Shown here: piece by piece, positions 49,752 to 58,193 of the stretch
Layout of the letters: each line of letters starts with the position of its first letter
Numbering within the stretch: position 1 is the stretch's first letter
DNA from: Crocinitomicaceae bacterium
Lineage (GTDB): Bacteria > Bacteroidota > Bacteroidia > Flavobacteriales_D > Crocinitomicaceae
Length of the DNA: 64,000 nt
Reading direction: 5' to 3'
Assembly: GCA_021325675.1 (NCBI GenBank)
Contig: JAJTCM010000001.1
Location: 744,001 to 808,000, forward strand
Notes under the pieces: model-generated
Databases searched by the model: none
What the model was told of the DNA's origin: nothing
Seen by the model: only the letters and a program-made list of their open reading frames with translations
Made by a program: the position numbers and the translations under genes

Positions 49752-50225
49752 ATGAAATCACTCGCTCACACGTTAATCGCTATACAAGAGATTGCAAATA
49801 ATTTTGACGGGGGTTTTACCCTCAAAAATGCCCAGGGGAAATATTTTTACGCGAATGATAGCTGGCTCAAATTAATGAAAATGAAACAGGAAGAGCTGAT
49901 CGGGAAAACCGATGATGAGCTTTTTCCTCCCGAACATGCAGAATTGTCCAAAAAGACAGACCAGCAGGTATTTGAAAACAAGGAGCTGCTCAGCTATACA
50001 GGCACCCTGACTGCTTTTGGAGAAGAAATTACTTACATAGCGCTAAAATGGGCGGTAAAACATAAAAACGGCGATGTGTTCTGCTATTGTACCATGGGCG
50101 ACCTTGAGGAAAACAGGGAGCGGATCATGGCCATACAGCCGAAAATACAGGAAGTAATCAGCAGCTACGTGACAGATGATGAAAATGATATGACGGATAA
50201 TCCGGAAGCTGACATTCACATTTGA
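49752..50225 (+). CDS. Stand-alone PAS-domain protein (copy 1)
   Basis: This 157-residue cytosolic protein is a single PAS fold: EIANNFDGGFTLKNAQGKYF, then YANDSWLKLMKMKQEELIGKTDDELFPPEH split over helix and loop, GTLTAFGEEITYIALKWAVK, and HKNGDVFCYCTMGDLEE. The NAQGKYFYAN and IGKTDDEL pieces are typical of the PAS core. No kinase, cyclase or DNA-binding domain is attached. The C-terminal tail is acidic. A close paralogue follows 27 bases later. Confidence 0.85.
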   Translation: MKSLAHTLIAIQEIANNFDGGFTLKNAQGKYFYANDSWLKLMKMKQEELIGKTDDELFPPEHAELSKKTDQQVFENKELLSYTGTLTAFGEEITYIALKWAVKHKNGDVFCYCTMGDLEENRERIMAIQPKIQEVISSYVTDDENDMTDNPEADIHI

Positions 50226-50252
50226 GCTGCATAAATTGAAATTTGATTTAAT

Positions 50253-50690
50253 ATGAAGCCACTCGCTTATACATTAATTGCCATCCAGGATATTGCGAAT
50301 AATTTCGAAGGGAGTTTTGCTTTGAAAAATGCCCAGGGAAAATATTTTTACGCCAACGACTGCTGGCTGAAAACGCTGAAGAGGGAACACGGTCAGCTGA
50401 TAGGAAAAACGGATAACGAGCTTTTCCTGCCAGAGCATGCAGCCTTTTTAAAGAAAACCGATCAGCAGGCTTTTGAGAGCAACGGGCTACTGCAATATAC
50501 CAATACCCTTTCTATAGAAGGGAAAGAAATCACTTACCTGGCCCTCAAATGGGTGATCAGGCACAAAACAGGAGATATTTTTTGCTATTGCACAATGGGC
50601 GACCTGGTCGAAAAGCAGGAAAGTGTCCTGGCAATGCAGTCCAGGATCCGGGAGATCCTCGAAAAGGCAGAAGACCGGGCCCACGCCTGA
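50253..50690 (+). CDS. Stand-alone PAS-domain protein (copy 2)
   Basis: The 145-residue protein is a clear tandem paralogue of copy 1: identical or near-identical blocks include TLIAIQ-x-IANNF, KNAQGKYFYAND, IGKTD-x-ELF and GDIFCYCTMGDL. The C-terminal 20 residues diverge (EILEKAEDRAHA). No output domain is present. It stops two bases before the convergent YitT-family gene. Heterodimerisation of the two copies is possible but not shown. Confidence 0.85.
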   Translation: MKPLAYTLIAIQDIANNFEGSFALKNAQGKYFYANDCWLKTLKREHGQLIGKTDNELFLPEHAAFLKKTDQQAFESNGLLQYTNTLSIEGKEITYLALKWVIRHKTGDIFCYCTMGDLVEKQESVLAMQSRIREILEKAEDRAHA

Positions 50691-50691
50691 T

Positions 50692-51651
50692 TTAGTGTGT
50701 CAGCGGCCGCTTTTTAATCATTCCGCCTTTCGTATCCTTTACCCTGTTCATTACCACGAAAGCGTCCGGATCGATCTTCTCAATTTCAGTATAAAGCCTG
50801 CTCAGCTCGAGACGGGTAATTACAGTAAACAGGATGTCGTTGGAATCATTTCGCCCCTTTTTTCCATAACCGCCTTTCCCGGCATAAACCGTTACACCGC
50901 GCCCCAGCTTTTGGGCAATCATCATTTTGATCTCATGGAATTTCGGTGAAATGATTGTTACCCCGTGGTATTCTTCGATCCCTTCAATGATAAAGTCAAG
51001 TGTTTTGGAGGCCGACAGATAGGTAATCATGGAATATAATGCTTTTTCGATCGTCAGGAAATAGGCTGCTACCGAGAAGATAATCACATTGATGATGATG
51101 ATTACGTCGCCAATCGTCACGTTCATTTTACGGCTGAGGAAAATCGCCAGTACTTCCGTTCCGTCGATCACTGCTCCGCCCCTGATCGAAAGCCCGATCC
51201 CCGCCCCGAGGAAAAAGCCCCCGAACAAAGCTACCAGCAGGTTATCATCCGTAATATTCGGGAAAGTGACCGCTGCAACAACCACAACAAGCGCTGCAAT
51301 TGCAATTGCCGTTTTGATTGCAAAAATCCTCCCGATAATCTTGTAAGCCATAAACACAAAGGGAATATTGACCGCTATCAGGAAAATGTAGAGGGGCCAG
51401 TCCGTAAGTGCCGATAGCAGCAGGGAAATTCCCGTAGCGCCGCCGTCAATAAATTCATTGGTGAGCAAAAAGCCTTTTAAGCCGAAGGCGGCGGCAAAAA
51501 CGCCCAGCCCGATGAGAAAAAAATCTTTGGTATACCGCTTTAGCTCAATATTGTAATTCCGCATTTCCCGCATCATACGGGCGCGTTCCAAACGTGTTTT
51601 TCCTGTGAGTTTCTTTTTGTCCCTGATGAGAAATTCCAAAATACTGAGCAT
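50692..51651 (-). CDS. YitT family membrane protein with DUF2179 domain
   Basis: This 319-residue protein is typical of the YitT family. A cytosolic N-terminus of about 38 residues precedes five to six membrane helices (DFFLIGLGVFAAAFGLKGFL, then GGATGISLLLSAL, ALFGGFFLGAGIGLSIRGGAVIDGTE, VIIIINVIIFSVAAYFL). The C-terminal DUF2179 has GVTVYAGKGGYGKKGRND and RLELSRLYTEIEKIDPDAFV. Function is unresolved. It is convergent with the PAS pair. The 290-base gap upstream shows nothing recognisable. Confidence 0.9.
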   Translation of the reverse strand: MLSILEFLIRDKKKLTGKTRLERARMMREMRNYNIELKRYTKDFFLIGLGVFAAAFGLKGFLLTNEFIDGGATGISLLLSALTDWPLYIFLIAVNIPFVFMAYKIIGRIFAIKTAIAIAALVVVVAAVTFPNITDDNLLVALFGGFFLGAGIGLSIRGGAVIDGTEVLAIFLSRKMNVTIGDVIIIINVIIFSVAAYFLTIEKALYSMITYLSASKTLDFIIEGIEEYHGVTIISPKFHEIKMMIAQKLGRGVTVYAGKGGYGKKGRNDSNDILFTVITRLELSRLYTEIEKIDPDAFVVMNRVKDTKGGMIKKRPLTH

Positions 51652-51941
51652 GCTGTAACTGTAAAGGTGAAAAAAGTGCTTTCCACAAACTTACGGGATT
51701 TTTTCCATTTAAGCTCAATCCGTATGAATGAAAAAATTTAGTTTCATCCTTCAATCCAGGGTCATAAATTTAAAAGGTACGCATACACAAATCCCATATC
51801 CTGCTGATTTGCATAAATTTATAGATTTCACAAACTGGTATATATTGCTGTAATATAATCTATGTTAATTTAATCCGAGCATTTAGCGGTGCGGCAAAAA
51901 ATAACAGCTACCTGACGTGGATCGCTGAACGTATCATGCAA

Positions 51942-52607
51942 TTATTTTTTTTCTTTTTCGGCCTTCTTTTCAGCACGAAGGCGCTCACGTTCTTTTTTGT
52001 GGTATTCCTTCTTCATTGCTTTATACTCCTTCTTGCTGGTCTTATATTCTTCCCTGGAAAGGATTTTAGGCGTAAAGTCAATTTTAACTTCTTCCGCAAT
52101 GATGTCTTTAATGACTTGTTCGGCTACCCAGTCCTCTCCTTTCGGGTCATACTTAATATCCAGCTGCTGTTCCCAGATTTTACCCATGCTCTCGCTGAAT
52201 TCCGCATTGAAGCTGCCCCTGTACTTTTCCAGGATTTCCTTGACGGTCATGCCCGTTTCCCGGTGAATAAGCTTCATCAGCATTTTCCCGTCTTCGATAT
52301 ACAGGTCACGGATAACGTAGTAAAAATCGTCTTTGAGCTGTTTATGTTCCTGCTTCGAAAGCTTTTTACGCTTCCTTTTGGAATCAAGCTGCTCAAGCTC
52401 CTTATCCAGTTCCTTAAGCTTTTCGGCAGCATAAAGTGCCAGCGGGTAAACTTTCCGGATCCGGCGTAAGGCAGATTTGTACTTTTTATAGTAGTCTTTG
52501 TAGATCTTCACTTCTTCCAGGTTCCTGTATTTTTCAGGAACAGAATCCTCCTGGCCGAAGAGCGGCAGGAAAAAAAAGAGAAAAAATATGGAAAGCAAGA
52601 CTTTCAT
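51942..52607 (-). CDS. DUF4294 family secreted protein
   Basis: The 221-residue product has a signal peptide (VLLSIFFLFFFLPLFGQ). The family core follows: KIYKDYYKKYKSALRRIRKVYPLALYAAEKL, then YYVIRDLYIEDGKMLMKLIHRETGMTV and YRGSFNAEFSE. It ends in a strongly charged Lys/Glu helix. DUF4294 is found mainly in Bacteroidota; its role is unknown. A minus-strand -7 box lies at 52652-52659, and the small lipoprotein gene is divergent. Confidence 0.85.
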   Translation of the reverse strand: MKVLLSIFFLFFFLPLFGQEDSVPEKYRNLEEVKIYKDYYKKYKSALRRIRKVYPLALYAAEKLKELDKELEQLDSKRKRKKLSKQEHKQLKDDFYYVIRDLYIEDGKMLMKLIHRETGMTVKEILEKYRGSFNAEFSESMGKIWEQQLDIKYDPKGEDWVAEQVIKDIIAEEVKIDFTPKILSREEYKTSKKEYKAMKKEYHKKERERLRAEKKAEKEKK

Positions 52608-52651
52608 TTTTGAAAAAATTATTAATTTAGGCTTCTTAAACCCTTCAGGTA

Positions 52652-52659
52652 CAAATTTA
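52652..52659 (-). promoter_or_regulatory. -7 box (TAAATTTG) of the DUF4294 gene
   Basis: The plus strand reads CAAATTTA, giving an exact minus-strand TAnnTTTG 44 bases before the start codon. Confidence 0.35.
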
Positions 52660-52679
52660 TTGCCAAAATAACGATTTCC

Positions 52680-53105
52680 ATGAAAAACACTGCTTTAATC
52701 TTATCTTTTTTCCTTGTACTGGCATCTTGCTCCTCCTCCGAAAAATGTGAGGAATGCGAGCTGGAAAACGCAAATGATACGATTGTTAAGGACACTATCA
52801 GTTCCCTGGACGATGCTTTGAAAGCAGAAAAGGTAGAAACCAAGTCCAAAGAACAACAGGAAAATCTCCAGAAAATTGAAAAAAAATACGGTGAGCAGTG
52901 GGATTTTTGTACCTGTGTAGTTGCCAATGATTCCATCAACAACGCGTTTGAAAAAAGCCCTTCCGATAAGCAGGCTGAAAAGCTGATGGCCCGCTGGGAA
53001 CACGTTGAGCTCAAATGCAAGGAATTCCTCACCCAGCCTAATACCACGCCGGAAGAACGGGCGATCCATGAGAAAAAAGTCAGAAAGTGCCTCAAAAACC
53101 GTTAA
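52680..53105 (+). CDS. Cysteine-containing small lipoprotein
   Basis: This 141-residue protein has the signal MKNTALILSFFLVLASC, lipobox Cys 17. The mature start SSSEKCEECELEN carries a CxxC. A charged helix follows (ALKAEKVETKSKEQQENLQK), then a second cysteine cluster WDFCTCVVANDSIN and two single cysteines further on. The cysteine pattern suggests disulfides or metal binding; inference only. It precedes the TonB-dependent receptor cluster by 15 bases. Family not recognised. Confidence 0.7.
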   Translation: MKNTALILSFFLVLASCSSSEKCEECELENANDTIVKDTISSLDDALKAEKVETKSKEQQENLQKIEKKYGEQWDFCTCVVANDSINNAFEKSPSDKQAEKLMARWEHVELKCKEFLTQPNTTPEERAIHEKKVRKCLKNR

Positions 53106-53120
53106 TCCTGCTATCATAAA

Positions 53121-53426
53121 ATGCTACACAAGTTTGTCTTTCGCATTATCCTTGCGGCCTTCGGTTTTATCCTGGTCCCGACAAACTATTGGCATAGCTG
53201 CGAAAAGCCGCACAATGAACATTCCGGTCACCAGGCCAGCCTCGATTCGCAGCATCAAACCTGCTCCATTTGTGATTTTGACCTCTTTCAGCTTGACCAG
53301 GCCGAATATTTTTCTATCAAAAACCAACGGGCTTCCCTGCCTTCTTTCTCAGCAGGAAACACCAGCCCATGCCAATCCAAAGCACCCGGCTATTTCAATA
53401 AAGGCCCCCCGGCAGTAACAGCATAA
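53121..53426 (+). CDS. Small exported His/Cys-containing protein upstream of the TonB receptor
   Basis: The protein has 101 residues. An N-terminal hydrophobic segment (FRIILAAFGFILVP) is followed by a His/Cys-rich stretch: YWHSCEKPHNEHSGHQ, then SQHQTCSICDFDLF. The CxxC and clustered histidines resemble small periplasmic proteins coded beside metal-related TonB receptors in Bacteroidota, but I cannot name the family. It lies 38 bases before the receptor gene and is probably co-transcribed. Metal binding is inferred. Confidence 0.65.
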   Translation: MLHKFVFRIILAAFGFILVPTNYWHSCEKPHNEHSGHQASLDSQHQTCSICDFDLFQLDQAEYFSIKNQRASLPSFSAGNTSPCQSKAPGYFNKGPPAVTA

Positions 53427-53464
53427 TCGCTTACTGCTTATTTTCCTTTATTAAATAGTTTATT

Positions 53465-55708
53465 ATGTTAAAACATGTTGTTTTAGCCTTTTTGGCTGTG
53501 CTGCCCGTGTATATAGGCGCACAATCTTTCTCAGGCACGATTTACGATAAAGACACCAGAAACCCCATCCCCCACGCCACCGTTTACCTCGTCGATTTTG
53601 AAATCGGGACGGTGAGCGACAGCCTGGGCTTTTTCCAATTCACCTCACCTCTTCCGGCGCAGGTCAAAATACGGATTTCCTACCCGCTGTACGAAAGCTT
53701 CCAGGCTATTGTTCCGGTGCAAAAAAACGCGATGTTTTACCTCGAAGAAAACCACCTGGAGCTGGACGAAATTGTCGTTTCCAATGCCCGCGGTGATTTG
53801 CATAAAAACAATGTCAATCCCGTTGAGGTGCGTAAGATCGATGAGCTCAAAGCCATTCCTTCCACCAACCTCGGGGAGCTGCTCGCTACTATTCCCGGGG
53901 TTTACCAGTCCTCCACCGGGCCGGGCATCAGTAAGCCTGTGATCCGCGGTATGCAGGGAATGCGCGTGGTAACCTATCTCAATGGTCTCCGGATCGAAAA
54001 CCAGCAATGGGGCGGCGATCACGGAATGGGCATCAACGACCTTGGGATCAGCAGCGTTGAGGTCATCAAGGGCCCTGCTTCACTCCAGTTCGGAAGCGAT
54101 GCTTTGGGTGGCGTGCTTTATTTCCAGGATGATGCTTACGCGAGACAAAACACGCAGGAGATCGAGCTGCGGTCACAATTTGAAAGCAACACGCTGGGGC
54201 ACAACAACCGCCTGGAATATAAAATTGCCAAAAACCGCCTGCGCTTTAACCTTTCGGGCCTGTATGCCAATCATGCGGACTACCGCCTGCCGGACGGTAC
54301 ATTTGCAGGCAATTCACGCTTTGCGGAGCAGGACCTCAAAAGCGCCCTGGGCTTTCATTTCAAAAACTGGGTGACGCACATCCGCTATACCTATGTAAAC
54401 AACCGCACCGGGATTCCCGGCCACAGCCACGATTCGATTATAGATTTCGCCGATTTTCGCTACAAAGGACAATCCCGCGAGCAAACGATCCCCGCGCAGC
54501 TGATCCGCAACCATTATCTTTCGCTGGAAAGCAAATATTTCTTCAAACGGGGCGAAATCAACCTTTTGGCAGGAGAAACGGTCAACCAGCTTACCGAGCT
54601 TGAGGACAAGCTGACGATCCCGGCAATCCACATGGGACTACAAAACTCATTGTACCAGCTGCGTTACATTCACAATTTCACTGAAAAACTCAGCTTGATC
54701 TCCGGTTTCCAGGGCATGTACCAAAGAACACGCAATTACAGTGACGCTACGGAATTTCTCGTCCCGAACGGGAACACGATTGACAACGGGGTTTACAGTA
54801 TTGCCTATCTTTCCTACAAAAAGTGGAATTTCCAGGCTGGTCTGCGCTTCGACAACCGCCTCCTGGAAAGTTTGGAAAATTACAAGGAAAATCCGCCTAT
54901 CCGGAAAGATTTTTCACAGCTCAGCTTTTCAGCGGGAGGCGTTCGAAATTCCGAAAAAACAACCGTTCGTCTCAATGTATCCAATGGTTTTCGTACACCG
55001 CATTTCACGGAATTGCTTTCGAACGGCGAACACCACGGAACTTTGCGCTATGAAATCGGGAACCGGGATTTGAAAAGCGAAAACGCAGCACAGATGGATT
55101 TTTCGTTTGAATACCATAACGAGCACCTCGCTTTTACCATCAACCCGTTCTATTCCCTTTTTCAAAACTACATTTACATCAATCCCATTGATTCCGTAGC
55201 TGAAGGCTTGCCGGTTTTCCAATATGAACAGATGAAGCAAGCGCAAATTGCCGGGGTTGACCTTGGCTTTCATTACCATCCGCATTTTGCCCATTTCCTG
55301 CATTTGGAAAGCTCTTTTTCCACTTTATCCATGCAAGGCGCTGCGGGACAAAACCTGCCGCTGACACCACAAAGCCGGATCAATTCTTTTGTCAAAATTT
55401 CCCTCAAAATGAAAGGCAGGCTCAAAATCGAACAGCTCGTACTGCAACATAGCTATTACTTCAGGCAAGACCGTGTTGTGAGCTACGAAACAGCATCCAA
55501 AGCCTACAACCTGCTTCATTTTGCGCTCAACCTCAAATGGTCGGGCAAATACCCGCTTTGGTTTGATCTCGGTTTTAAAAATTTTACCAATACGAATTAC
55601 ATCAACCATTTATCACGCCTCAAAAACATCCAGCTTCCTTCACCGGGGTTCAATCTCTACTGCTCGCTGAAATTCAGGCTGGAATCACAGCTAAACAAAT
55701 CAAAATAA
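53465..55708 (+). CDS. TonB-dependent outer-membrane receptor
   Basis: This 747-residue protein has a signal peptide (VVLAFLAVLPVYIGAQ) and a CarboxypepD_reg-like domain (residues 20-100, FSGTIYDKDTRNPIPHATVYL). The plug has NLGELLATIPGVYQSS, SKPVIRGMQGMRVVTYLNG, and DLGISSVEVIKGPASLQFGSDALGGVLYF. The 22-strand barrel carries EIELRSQFESNTLGHNNRLE and ends GFNLYCSLKFRLE before a short tail. The gene has no SusD neighbour, so polysaccharide uptake is unlikely. The His/Cys-rich flanking proteins hint at a metal or metallophore, by inference. Confidence 0.9.
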   Translation: MLKHVVLAFLAVLPVYIGAQSFSGTIYDKDTRNPIPHATVYLVDFEIGTVSDSLGFFQFTSPLPAQVKIRISYPLYESFQAIVPVQKNAMFYLEENHLELDEIVVSNARGDLHKNNVNPVEVRKIDELKAIPSTNLGELLATIPGVYQSSTGPGISKPVIRGMQGMRVVTYLNGLRIENQQWGGDHGMGINDLGISSVEVIKGPASLQFGSDALGGVLYFQDDAYARQNTQEIELRSQFESNTLGHNNRLEYKIAKNRLRFNLSGLYANHADYRLPDGTFAGNSRFAEQDLKSALGFHFKNWVTHIRYTYVNNRTGIPGHSHDSIIDFADFRYKGQSREQTIPAQLIRNHYLSLESKYFFKRGEINLLAGETVNQLTELEDKLTIPAIHMGLQNSLYQLRYIHNFTEKLSLISGFQGMYQRTRNYSDATEFLVPNGNTIDNGVYSIAYLSYKKWNFQAGLRFDNRLLESLENYKENPPIRKDFSQLSFSAGGVRNSEKTTVRLNVSNGFRTPHFTELLSNGEHHGTLRYEIGNRDLKSENAAQMDFSFEYHNEHLAFTINPFYSLFQNYIYINPIDSVAEGLPVFQYEQMKQAQIAGVDLGFHYHPHFAHFLHLESSFSTLSMQGAAGQNLPLTPQSRINSFVKISLKMKGRLKIEQLVLQHSYYFRQDRVVSYETASKAYNLLHFALNLKWSGKYPLWFDLGFKNFTNTNYINHLSRLKNIQLPSPGFNLYCSLKFRLESQLNKSK

Positions 55709-55728
55709 TTATTAAAAAACGATACATT

Positions 55729-55941
55729 ATGAAAAAGACAAATTTTATCCTTTTAGCTGGCGCAGTGCTGCTTTTTACAGCTTTAAGCTCCTGCAAAAAA
55801 TGCCACGATTGCCATTACGATAAAGACGGACAGGAAATTGAGCTGGGCGAATACTGTGACGAAGATGAGATCCACGACCTGGAAAGCAATGGTTATACGG
55901 CCGATAGCATAACGTACGAAGTGCATTGCCACGCCCATTAA
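55729..55941 (+). CDS. Cys/His-rich small lipoprotein
   Basis: This 70-residue lipoprotein follows the receptor by 20 bases. Its signal is FILLAGAVLLFTALSSC with lipobox Cys near residue 23. The mature part has KKCHDCHYDKDGQ, then EYCDEDEIHDLE, and ends YEVHCHAH. Four further cysteines and five histidines in 47 residues suggest metal binding. The family is not recognised. Together with the receptor and the two upstream small genes it forms a probable four-gene unit. Confidence 0.7.
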   Translation: MKKTNFILLAGAVLLFTALSSCKKCHDCHYDKDGQEIELGEYCDEDEIHDLESNGYTADSITYEVHCHAH

Positions 55942-55958
55942 CATTTATGTTTTTTTCC

Positions 55959-55966
55959 TATATTTG
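55959..55966 (+). promoter_or_regulatory. -7 box (TATATTTG) of mscL
   Basis: Exact TAnnTTTG, 23 bases before the mscL ATG. Confidence 0.4.
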
Positions 55967-55989
55967 TGTGAATCTTCAATAACACACTT

Positions 55990-56364
55990 ATGCTAAAAGA
56001 ATTCAAAGAATTTATCATGCGGGGAAATGTCGTTGATCTGGCTGTTGCGGTCATCATCGGCTCTGCCTTCAACACGATTGTCAGCTCCCTGATCAATGAT
56101 GTGATTACCCCGCTGATCCTGAGCCCGGCCATGAAAACGCTCGGAGTTTCCAAACTGGATGCCGTAGCCTGGAATGGCGTGCTTTACGGTAAGTTTCTTG
56201 CTTCCGTGATCAACTTCCTGGTGACAGCGTTTATCGTCTTCCTGCTCATCAAAACGATGAACCGCTTCAAGCGTAAAAAAGAACAGGAGCCTGCCGCTCA
56301 GCCTGCGCCATCCCGCGAAGAAATACTGCTCGGCGAAATCCGTGATTTACTCAAAAATAAATAA
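55990..56364 (+). CDS. mscL: Large-conductance mechanosensitive channel
   Basis: This 124-residue protein has the MscL layout. The N-terminal helix FKEFIMRGNVVDLAVAVIIGSAFNTIVSSL includes TM1 and the pore-lining glycine pattern. The periplasmic loop contains LSPAMKTLGVSK. TM2 is SVINFLVTAFIVFLLIKTMN. The C-terminal charged helix has EEILLGEIRDLLK. It opens under hypo-osmotic stress and sits in the inner membrane as a pentamer. It is monocistronic with its own promoter box and terminator. Confidence 0.96.
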   Translation: MLKEFKEFIMRGNVVDLAVAVIIGSAFNTIVSSLINDVITPLILSPAMKTLGVSKLDAVAWNGVLYGKFLASVINFLVTAFIVFLLIKTMNRFKRKKEQEPAAQPAPSREEILLGEIRDLLKNK

Positions 56365-56386
56365 GCTGTAACGTACTATCAGACAG

Positions 56387-56418
56387 AAAAGTGGAAATAT
56401 TTTCCACTTTTTTTTTGG
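56387..56418 (+). terminator. Intrinsic terminator of mscL
   Basis: AAAAGTGGAAA (56387-56397) pairs perfectly with TTTCCACTTTT (56401-56411) around a three-base loop and runs into further T. Confidence 0.85.
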
Positions 56419-56487
56419 ATTTAAAAAAAAATTGTATTTTCGAAGCATAATTGATGAATATTTACACTAAAAAAAATGCTAACCCCC

Positions 56488-56502
56488 TGATCTGACAGAT
56501 CA
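56488..56502 (+). promoter_or_regulatory. Leader hairpin TGATCT-GAC-AGATCA before the RRM gene
   Basis: A six-base perfect stem with three-base loop ends 13 bases before the ATG, where the ribosome would bind. It is a candidate RNA control element for the RNA-binding protein gene. Confidence 0.4.
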
Positions 56503-56515
56503 AATCAATCCCATT

Positions 56516-57040
56516 ATGACTAGTATATTTGTTGCCAAATTAGATTATGGCGTTTCCCAGGAAGAACTTAAATCTGCATTTGAAAGATTTGGAAAAGTAA
56601 ACAAAGTTACCATTGCGATGGACCGGGAAACCGGTAAGCCGCGTGGTTTTGCCTTTGTTGAAATGTTAGACGACCAGGAAGCGCAGGAAGCTATCAGGCA
56701 GCTTGAAGGCTTTGTATTTAACGGAAGACCTGTTTCTGTTAAGCAGGCTGAAGACAGGGCAGGCTCAAAAGACAACCGCCCAACCGAACGCAAACCCTTC
56801 AGCCAGGATACACGCCCGGATTTCAAAAAACCTGATTACGGCGCAGATATAAAAGCTCCGGTAATTGTCGCTCCTGATGCTGCAAAATTTGAAGTCCGTA
56901 AAAAAGAATTGCCTAAGAAAAAAGAAAAAGCCAAGGATTTCGCGGATGGAAAACCGCGTCAGCAAAAAATGCAGGCTTATAAAAAAAGTGGCAAAAACAA
57001 CCGCTTCATTAATTTTGATGACGAAGAGGAGGATTTTTAA
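56516..57040 (+). CDS. RRM-domain RNA-binding protein
   Basis: This 174-residue protein has a single N-terminal RNA recognition motif (residues 3-80): RNP2 IFVAKL near the start and RNP1 KPRGFAFVEM near residue 42, with the aromatic residues intact. The C-terminal 90 residues are low-complexity, rich in Lys, Pro, Asp and Arg, and end FINFDDEEEDF. This glycine-poor charged tail is longer than that of most bacterial RRM proteins. Bacterial RRM proteins are often cold- or stress-linked; an autoregulatory hairpin lies in the leader. Confidence 0.92.
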   Translation: MTSIFVAKLDYGVSQEELKSAFERFGKVNKVTIAMDRETGKPRGFAFVEMLDDQEAQEAIRQLEGFVFNGRPVSVKQAEDRAGSKDNRPTERKPFSQDTRPDFKKPDYGADIKAPVIVAPDAAKFEVRKKELPKKKEKAKDFADGKPRQQKMQAYKKSGKNNRFINFDDEEEDF

Positions 57041-57215
57041 TTCAGCCTTAAACCTCTTTATTTGACTTTTTCTTCAACGGGTTTAAATCATGCTTTATCA
57101 GCATGCATGAGCTCATTTTGGAATGGCCGGATTTTCTGTTTTCCCCCCGAAGCTCTTTGTTCCTAAAGTAAACTATTTTTTCTTTACTAACCCGATTTTT
57201 CTTGAATAAATTCTC

Positions 57216-57223
57216 TATCTTTG
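57216..57223 (+). promoter_or_regulatory. -7 box (TATCTTTG) of the ROK kinase gene
   Basis: Exact TAnnTTTG, seven bases before the ATG at 57231, implying a very short or absent leader. Confidence 0.45.
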
Positions 57224-57230
57224 CCTTCGC

Positions 57231-58193
57231 ATGGATAAAATCGCATTAGGAGTTGACATTGGAGGCACAAACACGGCTTACGGCCTGGTTGACCACAAGG
57301 GAAAAATCCTCGTTGAAGACAGTGCGCCAACACGCCAGTTTGCAAGCGCCCGGGATTTAGCCGGTTTTCTCTACGATTTTGTTCAAAAAAACTGTGACAT
57401 TGACCATTTGGTTGGAATCGGGATCGGTGCACCAAACGGGAACCAGTTTACCGGAACAATCGATTTTGCACCAAATCTCCACTGGAAAGGCGTAATCCCG
57501 ATGGTGGAAATTTTCGAGAAGAAATTCAATAAGAAAGCCTTGCTCAGCAACGATGCGAATGCTGCTGCCATCGGTGAAAAATTGTTCGGCAACGCCAAAG
57601 ACCTGACTGATTTTGTTGAGATCACACTCGGTACAGGACTGGGGAGCGGGATAATTTCCGACAACGAGCTTCTCTTTGGTAAACATGGAATTGCCGGTGA
57701 ATACGGTCATATCCGCGTAATCCCGAATGGACGTTTATGCGGCTGCGGACGAAAAGGCTGCCTGGAAACCTATGTTTCTTCTACAGGCGTTGTGCGCAGT
57801 ATCCGCGAGCTGAATTCCGTCAACAAGCAGTCATCCAAACTGGCGGATCTTTCTGAACCGAGCGCCAAGAAAGTTTTTGAGCTTGCTTTGGAAGGAGATG
57901 TGTTTGCCCGTGAAATTGTCGACTATACAGCCGAAATCCTGGGCTCGTCCCTGGCTGATTTTGCTGCATTCTCAGACCCGGAAGCTTTTATCCTCTTCGG
58001 CGGCTTATCGCTCAGCGGAAGCTATTTTACAGATAAGGTCAAAAAGGCGATGGACGCCAACCTCCTCAATATTTACCAGCACAAAATTGAAATCCGCGTT
58101 TCAGCCCTGAACGAACTGAATGCTGCCATCCTCGGTGCATCTGCGGCAATTTTCTGGAATACTTTAAAATTCAATTTCAATGAAACTCACTAG
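57231..58193 (+). CDS. ROK family sugar kinase (glucokinase-like)
   Basis: The protein has 320 residues. The phosphate-binding loop is LGVDIGGTNTAYGLVD at the N-terminus. The substrate region has GIGAPNGNQFTGTIDFAPNLHW, and LLSNDANAAAIGE supplies the catalytic Asp. ITLGTGLGSGII follows. The ROK zinc signature is GEYGHIRVIPNGRLCGCGRKGCLE, with the His and three Cys present (the C-x-C-x4-C pattern). It phosphorylates glucose or a similar hexose. The gene overlaps the GH92 mannosidase gene by 14 bases, so mannose or glucose from surface glycans may be its substrate. Confidence 0.92.
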   Translation: MDKIALGVDIGGTNTAYGLVDHKGKILVEDSAPTRQFASARDLAGFLYDFVQKNCDIDHLVGIGIGAPNGNQFTGTIDFAPNLHWKGVIPMVEIFEKKFNKKALLSNDANAAAIGEKLFGNAKDLTDFVEITLGTGLGSGIISDNELLFGKHGIAGEYGHIRVIPNGRLCGCGRKGCLETYVSSTGVVRSIRELNSVNKQSSKLADLSEPSAKKVFELALEGDVFAREIVDYTAEILGSSLADFAAFSDPEAFILFGGLSLSGSYFTDKVKKAMDANLLNIYQHKIEIRVSALNELNAAILGASAAIFWNTLKFNFNETH

